64,000 nt of DNA, from the NCBI GenBank assembly GCA_029204225.1, contig CM055112.1, positions 2,020,346 to 2,084,345 of the forward strand, read 5' to 3'. A model generated the notes under the pieces. That model made no database searches. It was not told the origin of the DNA and worked only from the letters and a program-made list of their open reading frames with translations. Source of the stretch: Diphasiastrum complanatum. Taxonomy: Eukaryota > Streptophyta > Lycopodiopsida > Lycopodiales > Lycopodiaceae. Numbering within the stretch: the first letter of the stretch is position 1; the number at the start of each line of letters is the position of its first letter. The translations under genes were made by a program, and so were the position numbers. Shown piece after piece: positions 19,583-31,780 of this stretch.

Positions 19583-22500
19583 ATGTCTACCAACCCTGCG
19601 TCCAGCTCTGATGACCCTAAAGCCAATAAGCTCGACTTCCAATTGTCCAAATTGGATATTACAGAAATGCAACACTGGTACCAACAGGCCCTCTTTCAAG
19701 CAATTGAGTTCCAGATGCCTGTCCTAACGGGGTATCAAAGCCCCTATCTCGTGCATATGATCTACGCCAACTACAATGCTACAGCAAAGTCGTGTCAGCT
19801 AATAGTTCCTCCTGTGAGGAACTATGTTTACAACCTATCATTTGCACCGGTCGACTTGCAACCTTTAAGGTTCCCAAGAGGACCCAATGCTATCACGAGG
19901 ACACTTAAAAAAATTGAACAGACAACGTATTTCAAATTCATTGACCCATCCGTGGCCAAGTGGAAAAACAAGGACGTGTATTGAGTCGAAGCAATCAATG
20001 ACCCCCAACTACAAGCGGCATGTGTGTACTTGACAAAGTGCACACAACGACCATGAACCAAGTTGCAGAGGGTATCCATGTCCTTGTTTCACATGATGGC
20101 AGATTCACGATTGCATGCCCAGAACCTCTATGATTGGGCACAGTTTGTTTCGAACTGTCTTCATGAGTGCATTAAGAACAAGTAGGAGTCAACAGTACTT
20201 GGATATCTCTTGACAAATATCACTCTTCACCAAGTACAGAACGGGCCCAAGCTCCTCCAACACCTACAACTTGCGGACAAGGCATGGGACATTCCCATCG
20301 AGCAATAAAACTCCAAGCATGCACGATCACGAGCTACCTCCCCATTGGGATCCCAACCTGAAAGGATCAACACAAGTATACTCCCACTAGTACGGAGGCA
20401 AACAAGCCCACAACCGGATCCACTAGCATCTGCAACATCCAAAGATCAAGAGGCTGATACCTCCAAGGCCCAGTTGCCTGACACACGGCAACAAAGAATG
20501 GAAAAGAAGCTTCAAGCTGGGAGCACATCACCAGTGGGATCATCTTCAGATGGTTCCACCTCAGATGATGGCAGCTCATCCACAGCATCACAACAGCACT
20601 CGTCACCCTCACATGTCATTGATGGGGATGATGGAGCAACAACATCAGCGGCAGCCCAACATATGACCACCTCACACCCTGCTACTCCACTAGACAAAGT
20701 CACCACCCCACCTACATTGATTACCACGCCAACGCCAACAACATCACCAACGGCACAAGATTTGGGAGGGGAGGGGGGGGGGGGGGTGGGGATATCCAGT
20801 CCCTAGGTCACGGAAGCGGCTCAACAACCATAGGCCCATCAAGTCCACACACTGGACACGTCGCAATATTTTGATGCTGCAGACCTGATGGAAATAAGTG
20901 ACGACGAGCCAGAGAAGGAGAAGCAACCAAGAAGATGTTTGACCCCTCCACTAACCACCACCACCACCACAACAGTTACTAACATCATCCCTCCACTACC
21001 TCCACCTCCACCTCCATCTTCAGCACTGACACAACGCTTATTTTGTGGTTTAGCCTCACCATTTCACACTCCAGATCAGTACTCAACTCTCACTAACCCT
21101 GAAAAGCTCACTGAAGTAGCCAAGCACTTGATGATAGGCCTATCCAAAATGAGTCCAAAAAATTGTGCGATATCAAAGGCTGGCCAAAGAAAAAGAGGAA
21201 GAGACAATGGAAACCAGATCCGTGATGGCCGGGCAGAAATCCACTTTGGAAGAGGTCCAGCAACAACTGAAGCACCAGATTATCCAAATCGACCAAGTAT
21301 GAGACGGATCATCAGGTGCAATGACAATCGATGCTCCTCTAGTCAAGCTCGAGGACATTCAATTCCAAGCCCCACAGGCCTCAGCCATCCAGATGGAGAA
21401 ATACGTGCGGCTAATCCAAGAACGAGAAGCCGAAAAGAAAAATTTTCAAAACATTGTGGCCAAACAAGAGAAGATCATCTTGGAGTCCCAAAAGTAGTTG
21501 GAAGAAACCACGAAGGCCCTGCAACAAGTCTTGGACAAGGTGAACCAATTATGGAACATGGCGTGCAAGGCCCAAGCAGGTGCTCAACTAACGAAGCCAC
21601 GACACGATGATGGGAATGATGGAACAGAAAATCAAGATGGGCAAACCCACCTTTCAGACGGTAGCTCGGGATCGGGTGGCCAGAGAGCCGAGGCTGCTTC
21701 CAAAACTTTTCCCCGACCCCCTCCCACTTTCAACCCCTCCTCCTACTTTGCTTTCAACTTTTCCGAAACATTCGTTCCAACTTACCTGATTCTTTCATCT
21801 TCCCTCTCTCCATCGCCTCCTAGCAAAATAATGGGCCCATCAAAAGGCCCAGCTGACACCTACAAAGCCCGACGGGATGAGTTCCTCCAACAACTCCACT
21901 CCCCCGGTGCGGCGTATAACTTGCTGATTCCACCTCCTCCTAAAGCTATCACCCCCACACCCCTCTCTCCAGATCATTCCATTCCTGACCTTCCAGAAAC
22001 TAACACAGACATGGGGGGTGATGATGAATTCCTAGCGGATCAACCAGAGACAAGAAGATTCTCGCCCAGGCAAGACACGAGCACAACTGAGCCATCGACA
22101 AGTGAGCAAGCAAAAGAGAAAGATACGGGCACCAAGGCCCTAGATGATTATTTGGCAAGGCCATCCCAGCCACGTAGGACAACTTCCCCTACCAGGCCCA
22201 GAGGCAAATTGGCTGATACACGGGAATCAGAAAAGTTTGAAAGAAAATACCCTCCCAACATGAGGGGAGGCAAAGAAGACATTGATCAAAGCCAATACTC
22301 CACCAGGGCCGAGATCATTGCCGCGTTACAACTGCAACCAGAATGGCGAAATAAGGTCCTTGAAGAATATCAGGCGACTTCAAGAATATTTGAAGGCACC
22401 AGCTTGGAAGCGAATGGATCCTTTCTACATGCCACTCAAACGCAGAAACCCATGGCCGGTGGAAAAGCCGCAAGTAGAGTTGGTAAACTGGCCAGTCATC

Positions 22501-22815
22501 CCAGGAATTTTAGAGAGAACCACCCCGGATGATCTGAGGTTGTAGTTACTCAACTTCGGACATAAATACAAATCAAGTGTCGATCTTTGCATGCAGAAAA
22601 GTGTCGAATATTGCAAATCCATGGCCTTTTTGATGCAGCAAGAGTGTTTCTGGGATCAAGGCCTAGATCCCATCAAAATCAACCCAAATGTAGCCCTCCA
22701 GTCGGAAGAAGACCATGAAATGATGGCCAGGCTATACTATAGAGTGGCCTTCATATCGTCATGCTATGTGACCATGGTGGAAGACTGGCAAGGATGGGCT
22801 TCATGGAGAAGATAA
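19583..22815 (+). pseudogene. Extra 3' frame of gypsy-1, function unknown
   Basis: From ATG at 19,583 one frame continues to about 21,170 with stops at 19,982, 20,054, 20,183, 20,306 and 20,804. It shifts by one to the frame that is open 21,498-22,532, and shifts again near the end. Visible parts: an N-terminal domain with TGYQSPYLVHMIYANYNA and YDWAQFVSNCL (residue 183), a Ser/Thr/Pro-rich linker with poly-Pro, and a coiled coil (about 21,190-21,560: LEEVQQQLKHQIIQ, then LEETTKALQQVLDKVNQL). A charged C-terminal part follows (MQKSVEYCKSMAFLMQQ). Athila elements often have an envelope-like third frame here, but no signal peptide or membrane segment is seen. It is related to the 3' frame of gypsy-2. 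Confidence 0.7.
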
Positions 22816-23107
22816 GAGAATATCTTGGGCCCCTCAATTTTAGAAGTAAGCTCCGCTTCCAGGTTTCTGAAGCCCTAGGATGAAAGATGGGTGAACGAAA
22901 GCAGACGGCACGACGACAAGACGAGCAGAACTCGCAAGAAGTTCTCAAGAGGGCTGGTATGTAGCAGCCAATTGAGAGACTTTCAATTTTGAAGAATAAG
23001 TTTTTCGGACAATAAGCACCTGCTTTTACGGAAGCGAACGAAGGTCCACGCTTTTCCAAGTGCCAAGCAAAAGACATCACTGGTGTTGTAGTGGGTCCTA
23101 CAACAGA
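22816..23107 (+). other. gypsy-1 3' untranslated stretch
   Basis: It lies between the last recognisable coding of the 3' frame and the polypurine tract. No feature is seen beyond decayed coding text. Confidence 0.45.
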
Positions 23108-23121
23108 TTAGGGGTGGATAA
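23108..23121 (+). other. Polypurine tract of gypsy-1
   Basis: TTAGGGGTGGATAA directly precedes TGTTAGCAG, the first bases of the 3' LTR. The same GGGGGTGG word follows pol of gypsy-2 near 61,097, where it is not next to an LTR. Confidence 0.65.
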
Positions 23122-24158
23122 TGTTAGCAGATTTCAGAGAATCTCCAGATGCCGAGCCAAGCTAAAGACACAAGTTATCTCTCACCCATGACCGAGGAGG
23201 TCTCAGAAGGAGGAGAGTAGAAGAAGCTGAGAGCCGAGGAAGTACTAGCTAGGAAGACAATGAGTTATCTATGTGAGCCTACATGGTATATCCCAAAGAA
23301 GGAATGACCATGTAGGAGCTAGTCATATTTCCTAGGCTTTGCAAATAAATGTAGACCCCCCTTAAATTAGTTAGAGTGAGCCACCTTTTGATGGAGCCCT
23401 TTAGTGGAAGGGCAAATTCCAGATGTAATTTCTAATTTGGTGGAATTGTCACTTGGGCTCCACATGGGCAGCCTTCTTACTTATTTAAGGGCTCCCCTCT
23501 CTTGTGAGGGGGCTTTTCAAGTTCTCTTGAGCAAATAAAGAGGATCCTCCACGAGTTCTTGATGATTGCTAAGCTCCTTGTTCATGGCAATGTTCTTGAG
23601 TGAGATTTATATGAGAATGCTTGAATTTCTTGCATTGTGGATTATCTAGTTTCTTGTTTAGTTGTGGTTTAGAATTTACTTCTTGTTTATGGAATAAGGT
23701 AGAAATCAACATTTAAGTAAACTAAATAGGCTGGAATAGTGGTGTAGATCTTGCATACTCTCTTACTTTCCAGTTCTTGATTGTTCTTGGGCATTCTAAG
23801 CATCAAGAAATGAGTGTTTCTTGATTCTTCGATTGTCAAATGCTATTAGCAATCTAGTTTCTTGTTTCTAGTTTTTTGTTCAATGGTTAATCTTGTTCTT
23901 GATTGATTTCTGATTCAGAGATAGTGTAGGTCTGCTCCCTGTTCCAAAACGTTGATCCTCTTGAGCCAAAGATGGTTACATGGTTGGTTTCTGCATGTAA
24001 CTGAGCATCAAAACTGTGTCTCCCACTGACTGGCTGGGAAATCCATGTTGAAATCGAAGTAACGCTCTGCTTGTAACTGTTCTAATAAGAAGAAAAACCA
24101 TAAAGAACCGTAACTAAAGAAGAGGTAAAGAAATCAAAGAACCATGTTCACAGATTCA
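23122..24158 (+). repeat. 3' LTR of gypsy-1
   Basis: It begins TGTTAGCAGATTTCAGAG and ends at AGATTCA, or up to 12 bases later. The exact right end is unclear because the flank (GAGAATCTGTGA) forms a 9 bp inverted repeat with CACAGATTC. Beyond it the Copia-1 integrase frame is intact. A third copy of this LTR, inverted and truncated, lies at 31.84-32.49 kb. Confidence 0.88.
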
Positions 24159-24164
24159 GAGAAT

Positions 24165-25308
24165 CTGTGAGCAACATTGTGAGGCTTGTAGCCTCTCAAA
24201 GGCTCATAAGCTATCTTTTTCTAGATCTACATCAAGATCTAACACTCCTCTTGAAATCATCCATTTGAATGTTGATAGTTTCTCTCAAGAATTTAATGGT
24301 GGTGCCAAGTACTATGTAATATTCATTGATGATCATCCTAGATATTGTTGGATTTACCTCTTGTCTTGTAAATCTATGGTGTTTAATTCATTTGTAAAGC
24401 TCAAAACTCTTGTAGAAAATCAACTTAGTACCAAGATCAAGGTATTAAGAAGTGATAATGGAGATGAATATGTCTCCAATAAGTTGATAGAGTTTTGTAG
24501 TTCTAATGGCATTAAGGGGGAGTTATCATGTCCATATACCCCTCAACAAAATGGAGTGGCTGAGAGGAGAAATAGATCTCTTTGTGAGTGTGCTAAACCC
24601 TTAAGGCTAGATGCTCCTCTACCCAAACCATTTTGTGGTGAGGCAATCACATATTCTAATTTCTTATGCAATAGATTGCTCTACCAAGACATTGAAGGAA
24701 TCACACCATATGAAGGTCTATTTGGAGAGAAGCCAAATCTCAAGGATCTCAAGATATTTGGATCCACTTGCTATGTATACCAATCCTTGGATACAAGGAA
24801 GAAGGATGATGCAACCTCCATCAAAGACATCTTTGTGGGATATGGTGAGAATAGGAAAGGTTATAGAGTGTTCAATCCCATCACTAAGAAAGTCATAGTG
24901 AGTAGGGATGTTATTTTTTATGCAAGACTTGCTTGTGAAGTGAATGAAAATGCTACTAATCATCTTGATTCCAAAGACCATGCTAGGATGGAGGAGGAGC
25001 TTCAAAGTAATGAAGAGCTTGAGGAACCACCTCAAGATTTAGCAAGGACTCCAAGAAGATCCACAAGAGGTTCAGGCCATTGAGGCTCACCTATCATGGC
25101 AATGGTGATCAAAGGGAAGGCACTTCCCATCTTTCACCTCTTACACTTTTCTTACTTCAATGCTTGATGAGCCAACTTCATATTAAGATGCTTGTAAATC
25201 AAAGAGTTGGATGGATGCTATGCAAGTGGAGTATGATGCTCTCATGGAGAATCATACTTGGGATCTTGTAAATCTTCCTCAAGGGAAGAAACCACTTAAC
25301 TGCAAGTT
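24165..25308 (+). pseudogene. Copia-1 integrase and start of reverse transcriptase
   Basis: The frame opens with the zinc-domain end HCEACSLSKAHKLSFSRS. The core follows: LNVDSF (first catalytic position reads Asn-Val-Asp, normally HSD), then VLRSDNGDEYVSNKL (second Asp) and NGVAERRNRSL (Glu). The C-terminal block is FGSTCYVYQSLD, then KDIFVGYG. A stop at 25,081 is followed in another frame by the first RT block (WMDAMQVEYDALMENHTWDL, then LPQGKKPL) to 25,308, where it is cut. The right half of RT and RNase H are missing. Confidence 0.9.
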
Positions 25309-25410
25309 GGTGAATATGTCAATTTTCAGAGAAAAAGGAAAATTATGAGTGTACTAATCAATCATTAAGAGTTAATAATTTCTTAATCCAATGATCTATC
25401 AAGTTCTAGG

Positions 25411-26163
25411 TGTTAGATCTTGATATAGATGCATTACACTATGATTTAAGCAAGAGCAATGGATCAAATGATTAAAATCTTAGAGGAGCGGCCTCACACG
25501 TGTGAAGGAGAGTACCTGTATGGCCTGTAAATTGAGAGTAAATTACTCAAGCTTAGAAATGCATTCCAATCACAAAAACACAAGACAAATGTGGAAAATA
25601 CAAGCAAAACTAGAAACTGCAATGTCTCATCAACTTCTCATTGATTTGGTTGATCCCTTTATAGATCAAGTACATCCATGAGCTGTGTACTGTCCAACAA
25701 GCCTTCACACGAGTGAAGAGTGCCTAATCATCCACCAATGGGAGCCATATGTGCTCATTTCCCAAAGTTTACTATTCTCTTTGGCTAGAAACAAAAAAGC
25801 TAGTTTTCCACAATTATAGAAATATTCCCTATAGAATAGGATCTAATGGAATCTTTCTATCTTATCATCTACAAACAGATCCACATGTGTGAATGGCATC
25901 TTGACATGTGGGAGCATTTACTCATTCACATGGAAGTGCAATCTATTTACAAATGTTTGACCAAAATGACCAATTTCTAGATTCTATTCAAAGGTCAATT
26001 TCACACTTGTGTAGATCAAGCTAAAATCAATCTAACTTTATAAAAGTAACTTATGTACATCTTTTCACACGTGGGAACAGGCTCCAAATGTGTGAGATCA
26101 TATCGTGATCTCATATCTCAAGATACACAAAGAAAAAAACAAGTTTAAAGTGACTTTTTAACA
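25411..26163 (-). repeat. 3' LTR of a minus-strand Copia element (Copia-D)
   Basis: Read on the minus strand it starts TGTTAAAAAGTCAC after a purine run (GAGGAGGAG, complement of 26,164-26,172). It has CTATAAAGG near 25,659, and probably ends AGATCTAACA at 25,411. The TGTTA/TAACA inverted ends support the left limit. It contains CACACGTGTG (25,495) and CACATGTGTG (25,882). Copia RNase H coding lies immediately upstream on the same strand, as expected. Confidence 0.75.
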
Positions 26164-26400
26164 CTCCTCCTCACTTCTAACTTGGCAAGTCTAATGTACA
26201 TCTATCTACAATTCCAAGAGCACTTCTCAACTTGAAAAATGGGTCTTTAGCCAAAGGTTTGGTTAAGATATCAGCTATGCACTTGAATGATGGCACATGA
26301 TGGAGTTGAACCTCCTTGGATTGCACCTTCTCACAAAGTGATGAGCTATCTCAATATGCTTTGTTCTTGCATGGAAGATCGAATTGGCAAAAGGCACAAC
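26164..26400 (-). pseudogene. Copia-D RNase H C-terminus
   Basis: On the minus strand the text reads IFHARTKHIEIAHHFVR, then the closing Copia block (IADILTKPL-like, frame shifted) and a terminal stop near 26,177. It stands just before the polypurine tract and LTR. One or more frameshifts are present. Everything upstream in the element is missing or unrecognisable. Confidence 0.85.
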
Positions 26401-28413
26401 TTTGAAGATATAAAGTTAAAGCTTGGCATTGAGGTGATATTCTAAACACTGCATAAGTTGTTGGATATGTTTTGCACTTTACTTGTGACCTTGCTGTGAA
26501 GTATACATTAATTTTTTAGTTGAAAATAACTATGCTATCATGGAGGCATGTTCCATGAGTAGTTGTTTATTGTGAAGTAAATGACATTAATTATTTTGAG
26601 AGAGAGTGAAAAAGACAATAATTGACGTGTATTATTGTGACATTTACTTGTCATAATTTGACGGCTACTGTCTCTCTCTAGTTTTTAGATAGTGGGCCGA
26701 TTTTTCTCGAGCCCCTAAGTTACTACTTAGTGAGCTCTTCTTGTACTTGAATATATACAGTGTGAATATACAATTTGTTGGTGTGAGAGCAATCGTGTGA
26801 TTCTTGTCTTGAAGTGCTTGTTAAATTGATGTGCATCGATCTGTAATATGATTGTCAACTAGAACTAAGTTTTCGCTTTGTGAATATGCGCCTTGGAAAT
26901 TGAGCTTGCTAGCTCTCATGTGCCCAATCCACATAAAATCCATCCTCCTTTTGTATCAATTTCCTTCCACTCTTAAATCCTAGTAATGGTTCATGGAGGT
27001 CAATGTGTCACTTGCGTTTCTATAGCTATATCAACATGAATGTCTTGTTATCCTCTTCATTGTAGATTTAATCCTTTTGTTGGTGATTCATGGGAGGCAT
27101 GTGCTTTGGCTAAAGCATATAATTTCTCTTTCTCAAGATCTACCACAAAGTCATCATTATCCTTGCAATCACTTCACTCAAGAGTGCACAAGTGTAAGAA
27201 GCAATGGTGGATCTAGCTCTTTCAAAATCTCCATATTTAATGATGATAGATATGATTTGTTCTACTTCTTATCATCAAGAGCTATAATGCGTTTCATATG
27301 TGCTAAGAATATGAAGTTGAAACATCCTACTTCAATGAAAAGAATAAGGATAGTTTTTTGCTCTTCAAGTAGAGATTGCATTCTTTCCACCAAAGAAATT
27401 GTCAATGGTGGAAATATGATGTTCCATGAGTGGAAGACTTGCAAAATTCAAGGAGCACTTTTGGATTAGCACCTTATTTAACTCATTGATGGAGAGGAGC
27501 CAAGTCAAGTGCATATCCTTATGTTTCATGATGAATCAATATTATTATATGTAATTAATCTCCTCTTTTATGAAGATGATGCAAGAAGTTTTGACAATTC
27601 CAAGCTACAATTGGGTTGGGAGCTAGTAATGCTCGATCTTGGCCCCTAACATTCCATTTTGGACATTGAAGTAGCTTAAACTCTACTTTTGGTTTTGACA
27701 TTCTACGAGTAATTTTTTGCGAGTTTCTTCTACCCATGATCCAACAAAATGGAATATACGCTTGATTGATGTGATATTTTTTGGGTCTATTGAGTAGAAC
27801 TGAATGTAATATTACTATACTTTTCACACGTGTGAGAGGCCACGGATATCAATAAATACTAGTCTGATTGTGGTATTCAAAGACAATTGCCAAATTATAT
27901 GCAAAATAGCTAGAATTGTTGTCTTGTTTTCTAGCAATTCAATCTAAGTGCAATCCCTGATGCTTGATTTATGACTAGAGATCCAAACGAGGTTCATAAC
28001 CTTTGATTTTAACATTGTAGTCCTGGTCAATATTATGGTCCCATGCAAATAGTTTAGCTTCCTCCATTGTCAACCCGACAAAAGCTACTACACTAATACT
28101 ACAGAAGAAAGCTACATGGGGGTACTCCTGAGAGAGTTGCTTTCAGGCTTATAAACTGTGAATGCCTCTCAATACAAAAAAATGGTAAGAATTTGAAAAG
28201 TCAAAATTTGCAACACCTACATTCAACAAAGTCAACTAAAACTACAAAACATGTAACCGTTGGCTTGTCTATGATCTTTAAATTCAATTTTTAGACTATG
28301 TACATGAGTTTTGTTAGGCTCTCGAACCTCCATGGTCCTATCGCCAATCGCAAAATAGAAATCCTAGTCCTTCTACAGTTTGTCATGAATATCGAAAGGA
28401 AAAGTATGACCTT
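26401..28413. other. Anonymous DNA, probably decayed repeats
   Basis: No frame gives a convincing domain. TATATACAG near 26,754 within text resembling an LTR (CTCTCTCTAG, then TGAGCTCTTC) might be a solo LTR, but no matching copy or target duplication is present. A CACACGTGTG palindrome lies at 27,825. Frames at 27,077-27,469 and 27,555-27,827 were examined and not accepted. Confidence 0.4.
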
Positions 28414-29190
28414 TGTGTGAAAATTCACACATGTGAGAATGGTCTACTATGTGAAATTGATCTCCTAAGCTTGGCTCATGCACTATAGATCACCTATTGA
28501 TTGAAATCTATGGATCAATGACAAGATCTAAGGCAAAAAGACCATTCTACATGCATTCATTCATTACCAAAAGGTGTTTCACACGTGTGAAAGACTTCAT
28601 GAAATAAACTAAGTCCCAACAAGCTCCTCTCCTCGGGTAGAGAGAGAAAATACCACTTTTGGGCTCATCTAGAGAGAGAAGACAATACAAGCAAAATTGG
28701 CAAATCTCCAAATTGACTCAAAAAACTCATAGATCTCTCTTACATTAATGAACGGAATGACAGTACATATAGAAACTCGTGGAGATCCATGCTTGATTCT
28801 TATTGGAGGACCCCTTAAACATAGCCTCTCTAATCCTATTGGATGTGTGATGCAACATCCCTCACTTTTGATTGGACCCTTCCAACACATCTCTCTCTTA
28901 CGATTGGACTCTTTGACTTTTGCCACCACATAGGGTGTATCACTCATCAAACCTAAACTTGACATGTGTAAGCAACCTAACTAGCTCGAGTTACATCACA
29001 ATTGAATTTTGGTCTAATCATGATAAAACTTGACCATTTGACCTCTAAAGCCAAAATTGGCCCTATCAAAGTTCTACACCAAGATGCTTGATACAAAATC
29101 TTTATGATACCCATAAAGTCAACATGACTGAACTATTTTTACTTTTTCTACATGTGGGAACATGCTCCACACGTGTGATATTTTCTCACA
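28414..29190 (-). repeat. Copia-1-type LTR, minus strand, probably solo
   Basis: Read on the minus strand it begins TGTGAGAAAATATC and ends near TTTTCACACA. It shares with the LTRs at 5702 and 9012 the GGTCCAAT-type boxes (plus-strand ATTGG at 28,802, 28,838, 28,871 and 28,903), the CTCTCTACCCGAG motif near 28,625, and CACACGTGTG near the ends. Flanks AACCT/ACCTT and AACAA do not match as a duplication, so one end may be wrong. No primer site or polypurine tract adjoins it. Confidence 0.75.
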
Positions 29191-31127
29191 AACAAGAAAC
29201 ACAAAAATATCCAAGATAGATTTTGACAATTTTTCACACTTTGGCCTTCAATTTTACACATGTCAACTTTTTGTCCTTTATCACCTTGTCCTAGTTTGTT
29301 CGATTTTGTTGAACAGATTGAGTATGTCTTGGACTAGTTGTGGTGATGTGGTGGTAGCAATTGAAATCACCCTAGTTTAAAATGGTATTTCTTAAAAAGA
29401 CAAATGAGAATTTTAAATCAATAAAAGTGTGTTGGCAATCATAAATATAATATCTGAGGCCAATTCTAAGGCCTTTAAAATATTTCTAGCCACTTCTTTA
29501 ATGGGCTAAAGTCATTCAAGACATTTTGTATCATAAAACATTACAAATGCTTGTCTTTTACATGCTATTTTCACAATATTCTCAAAAAAAAAAAATCCAT
29601 ATTAGCTAAAACATTGATATGAAAATATTAGACAATCTTATTAAGAAATGATTTTTTTCAAATATGTGAAAAAATTATAGATGTTCTTTGTGAGTTTGTA
29701 AGTACTTTGCCTCTTGCTATTCTAGTTAGTTGATATTTTAATACATAATAATCTATTTATGGATTATGATCACGACTCAACTAAGCTCAATTTTTTTTCT
29801 AAAATGCTCTATTACGTATTAATACGAGAGGCTCATATAGTATCATCGGTGGAATAAAAAACAACATAATCTCAATTATATGATACATTTTTCAATGCCA
29901 TTAATCTTGAATTTAGACTAAAGGATCTTCTCAAATTTTACTCAAAAAAAAAACTTATTTCAAGAATGAATCTAAAATAATGTAAAATGATGCAATTTCA
30001 AATACGAGAAAGAGACTTTAATAGCTAATCAAAAAAGGATTTTGAAGATTTGAATATCTGTAATTTCAAAAGTGATATATGAAGGCTAGGAAATTGAGAA
30101 ACAAGATTCAATAATTCTGAAGTTAATTGATTCTAAATTATAAAATACATCAAAGTATACTCCCATTGGATGGGAAGTCATATCAAACTCCTATTGGGAT
30201 TTGCAAACATGCTAATTTTCTTTTAAGTTATTAGCACATATTACAATTTGATTTCATGGGTACATATATTTTAGCTATATAACACACACACATACGCCCG
30301 CGCATGCGCGTGCGCGCACGTGCACACACACACACACACACATATCCAGCTATCCAATATTATGTGATTTATTCATTAAAAAAGAGTCATATAGGAACTT
30401 GCAAACCAACTTGATAGAATTCACATTTTGATTATTATTTTATTATATTATTTCTATATATTCCATGGTTGATATAGTTGCTTTTATAATATATTCTCTT
30501 TACATACAAAATTATGTGAATAAATTGAAAAGTACAAAATGTAAATTACAATTATGTAAATAATACATTAGGAGTAACAACTCTATTATAATTAATGTTT
30601 CATAATCATTTCAAGTAGATACAAATAAGGATATATTTTGAGAGTTTGTCATTATCAAGAGGATGTCTTTTGATTCAATTCATAGGATAAATTTTCTAAA
30701 TTCACAAATGCAATTGTTTCGTAAATATTTGTAAAAGGACAATATACTTTTAGCTTAACGCATTAAAATATTTAAAAAAATTGAAAAGTTAAATAGTCAT
30801 TATAATACAAAAAATCTACTTTGGAGAAACATGCAACCTTTTTTTTGCAAATTCCAAAGTGACTTGGTATCATGTATTATTGACAAATTTAACACATGGA
30901 AATCCATTTTTGCAAGTTCCAAAGCAACTTGGTATCATGTCAGAAATGCATAAGCAAAATGAGTTTTAGTTGCTACATACTTAGAGTAACTGGGATGTAA
31001 TAAAATTTATGTTGGGTCATCAATTTATCTAATCAAGATAAACTCACTTTATTTAGGGGGTTAACAAAGTGGCAAACAAAATGAAAGTGATATGTATGCC
31101 TAGGAATGAGACAAATAGGACAAAAAT
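29191..31127. other. AT-rich anonymous DNA with a dinucleotide tract
   Basis: No coding is seen. It contains a purine-pyrimidine alternating tract at 30,283-30,342 and a 34 bp direct duplication (30,841-30,875 and 30,907-30,940, TTCCAAAG then ACTTGGTATCATGT). The GGTATCATG word is not a primer site. Confidence 0.45.
30283..30342. repeat. Alternating AC/GC tract with Z-DNA potential
   Basis: An ACACACACAC run passes into GCGCATGCGCGTGCGCGCACGTG and back to ACACACACAC, nearly all alternating purine and pyrimidine. One break lies at CGCCCG. Confidence 0.85.
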
Positions 31128-31780
31128 TGTGAGAGATTTCAACTAGTTTAGTCTAGTTTAGTCACATTTTGGTAAATTGTCAATAAGAGGCCAAAACTCA
31201 TTTTAGACTTAGAGATAAACTTTTTGAAGTTATATTAGTTTAAAATACATTCTGTAAACACTTTTTGAAAGTGTGGGAAAGTTGGTAGTCGAGTTTGAGA
31301 GAGATTCGAATTTGAACTTTGGGTACATTGAATCTAGACCCAAAAATAGTAGGGTTTACATTTTGGAGGGAAAGCCAAGTGGCCAAATAGGGTTTGGACA
31401 CTCTATAAAAGGATGTAACTCATGGAGAGACACATCTTCTCTTTTCTTTCTCTCATTTCATCATTATACATGATTCTCTTTGGGTTCTACTACTCATTGG
31501 TGCACTATCTTGATGATATCTTGCAATCTTGTGTAGAATGATCATTTATTGCTATTTTTGGTTCCACATGTGTGAAATACAGTAGGGTACTGTAATTGTA
31601 TGGACAAGAAACATATTTTTTTGTTTTGGTTCATGTTTGATCAGTATCTCTTAGAGTTTGCATCTCATTTTGTATGTAGATGCTCATTTTTCTACATTGG
31701 CAGGATTGTTGGTTTGCTCCTTATTGTAATCAAAGGTCAGGGACATGGATTGGTTCTTGAATGTTCTGAAATACTTCACA
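31128..31780 (+). repeat. Copia-A-type LTR with primer site
   Basis: This 653 bp LTR begins TGTGAGAGATTTC, ends ATACTTCACA and is followed at once by a perfect Met-tRNA primer site. It is related to the 650 bp LTRs of the complete Copia-A element at 41,550 and even closer to the half LTR at 11,459. TATAAAAGG is at 31,404-31,412, 276 bases in, and CACATGTGTG at 31,565-31,574. The element it belonged to is not intact: an inverted gypsy LTR follows after about 55 bases. Confidence 0.92.
31404..31412 (+). promoter_or_regulatory. TATA box of the Copia-A-type LTR
   Basis: TATAAAAGG lies 276 bases into the LTR. The same word is 274 bases into each LTR of the complete element at 41,550-47,461. It should start the genomic transcript about 30 bases downstream. 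Confidence 0.75.

Larger units (their letters stand above)
12178..24158 (+). mobile_element. Gypsy-1: 12 kb Athila/Tat-like Ty3/gypsy element
   Basis: Two LTRs of about 1.04 kb enclose gag, pol (RT-RNase H-integrase, the gypsy order), three minisatellite arrays and a long 3' frame. It is assigned to the Athila/Tat side because it lacks a chromodomain, the integrase tail ends in an NG.RL..YY-like block, and an extra frame follows pol. It is inserted in, or joined to, Copia-1 on both sides. The 5' LTR lacks about its first 50 bases and no target duplication can be shown. No aspartic protease motif is visible. Every frame carries stops or shifts. Confidence 0.88.

Noticed and set aside
27077-27469. 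A 130-codon frame in anonymous DNA
   Set aside because: No recognisable domain, no splice or element context, and the opposite strand is also partly open.
30841-30940. Two ACTTGGTATCATGT words as degenerate primer sites
   Set aside because: The match ends after GGTATCA, and they belong to a 66 bp-spaced duplication without LTR context.
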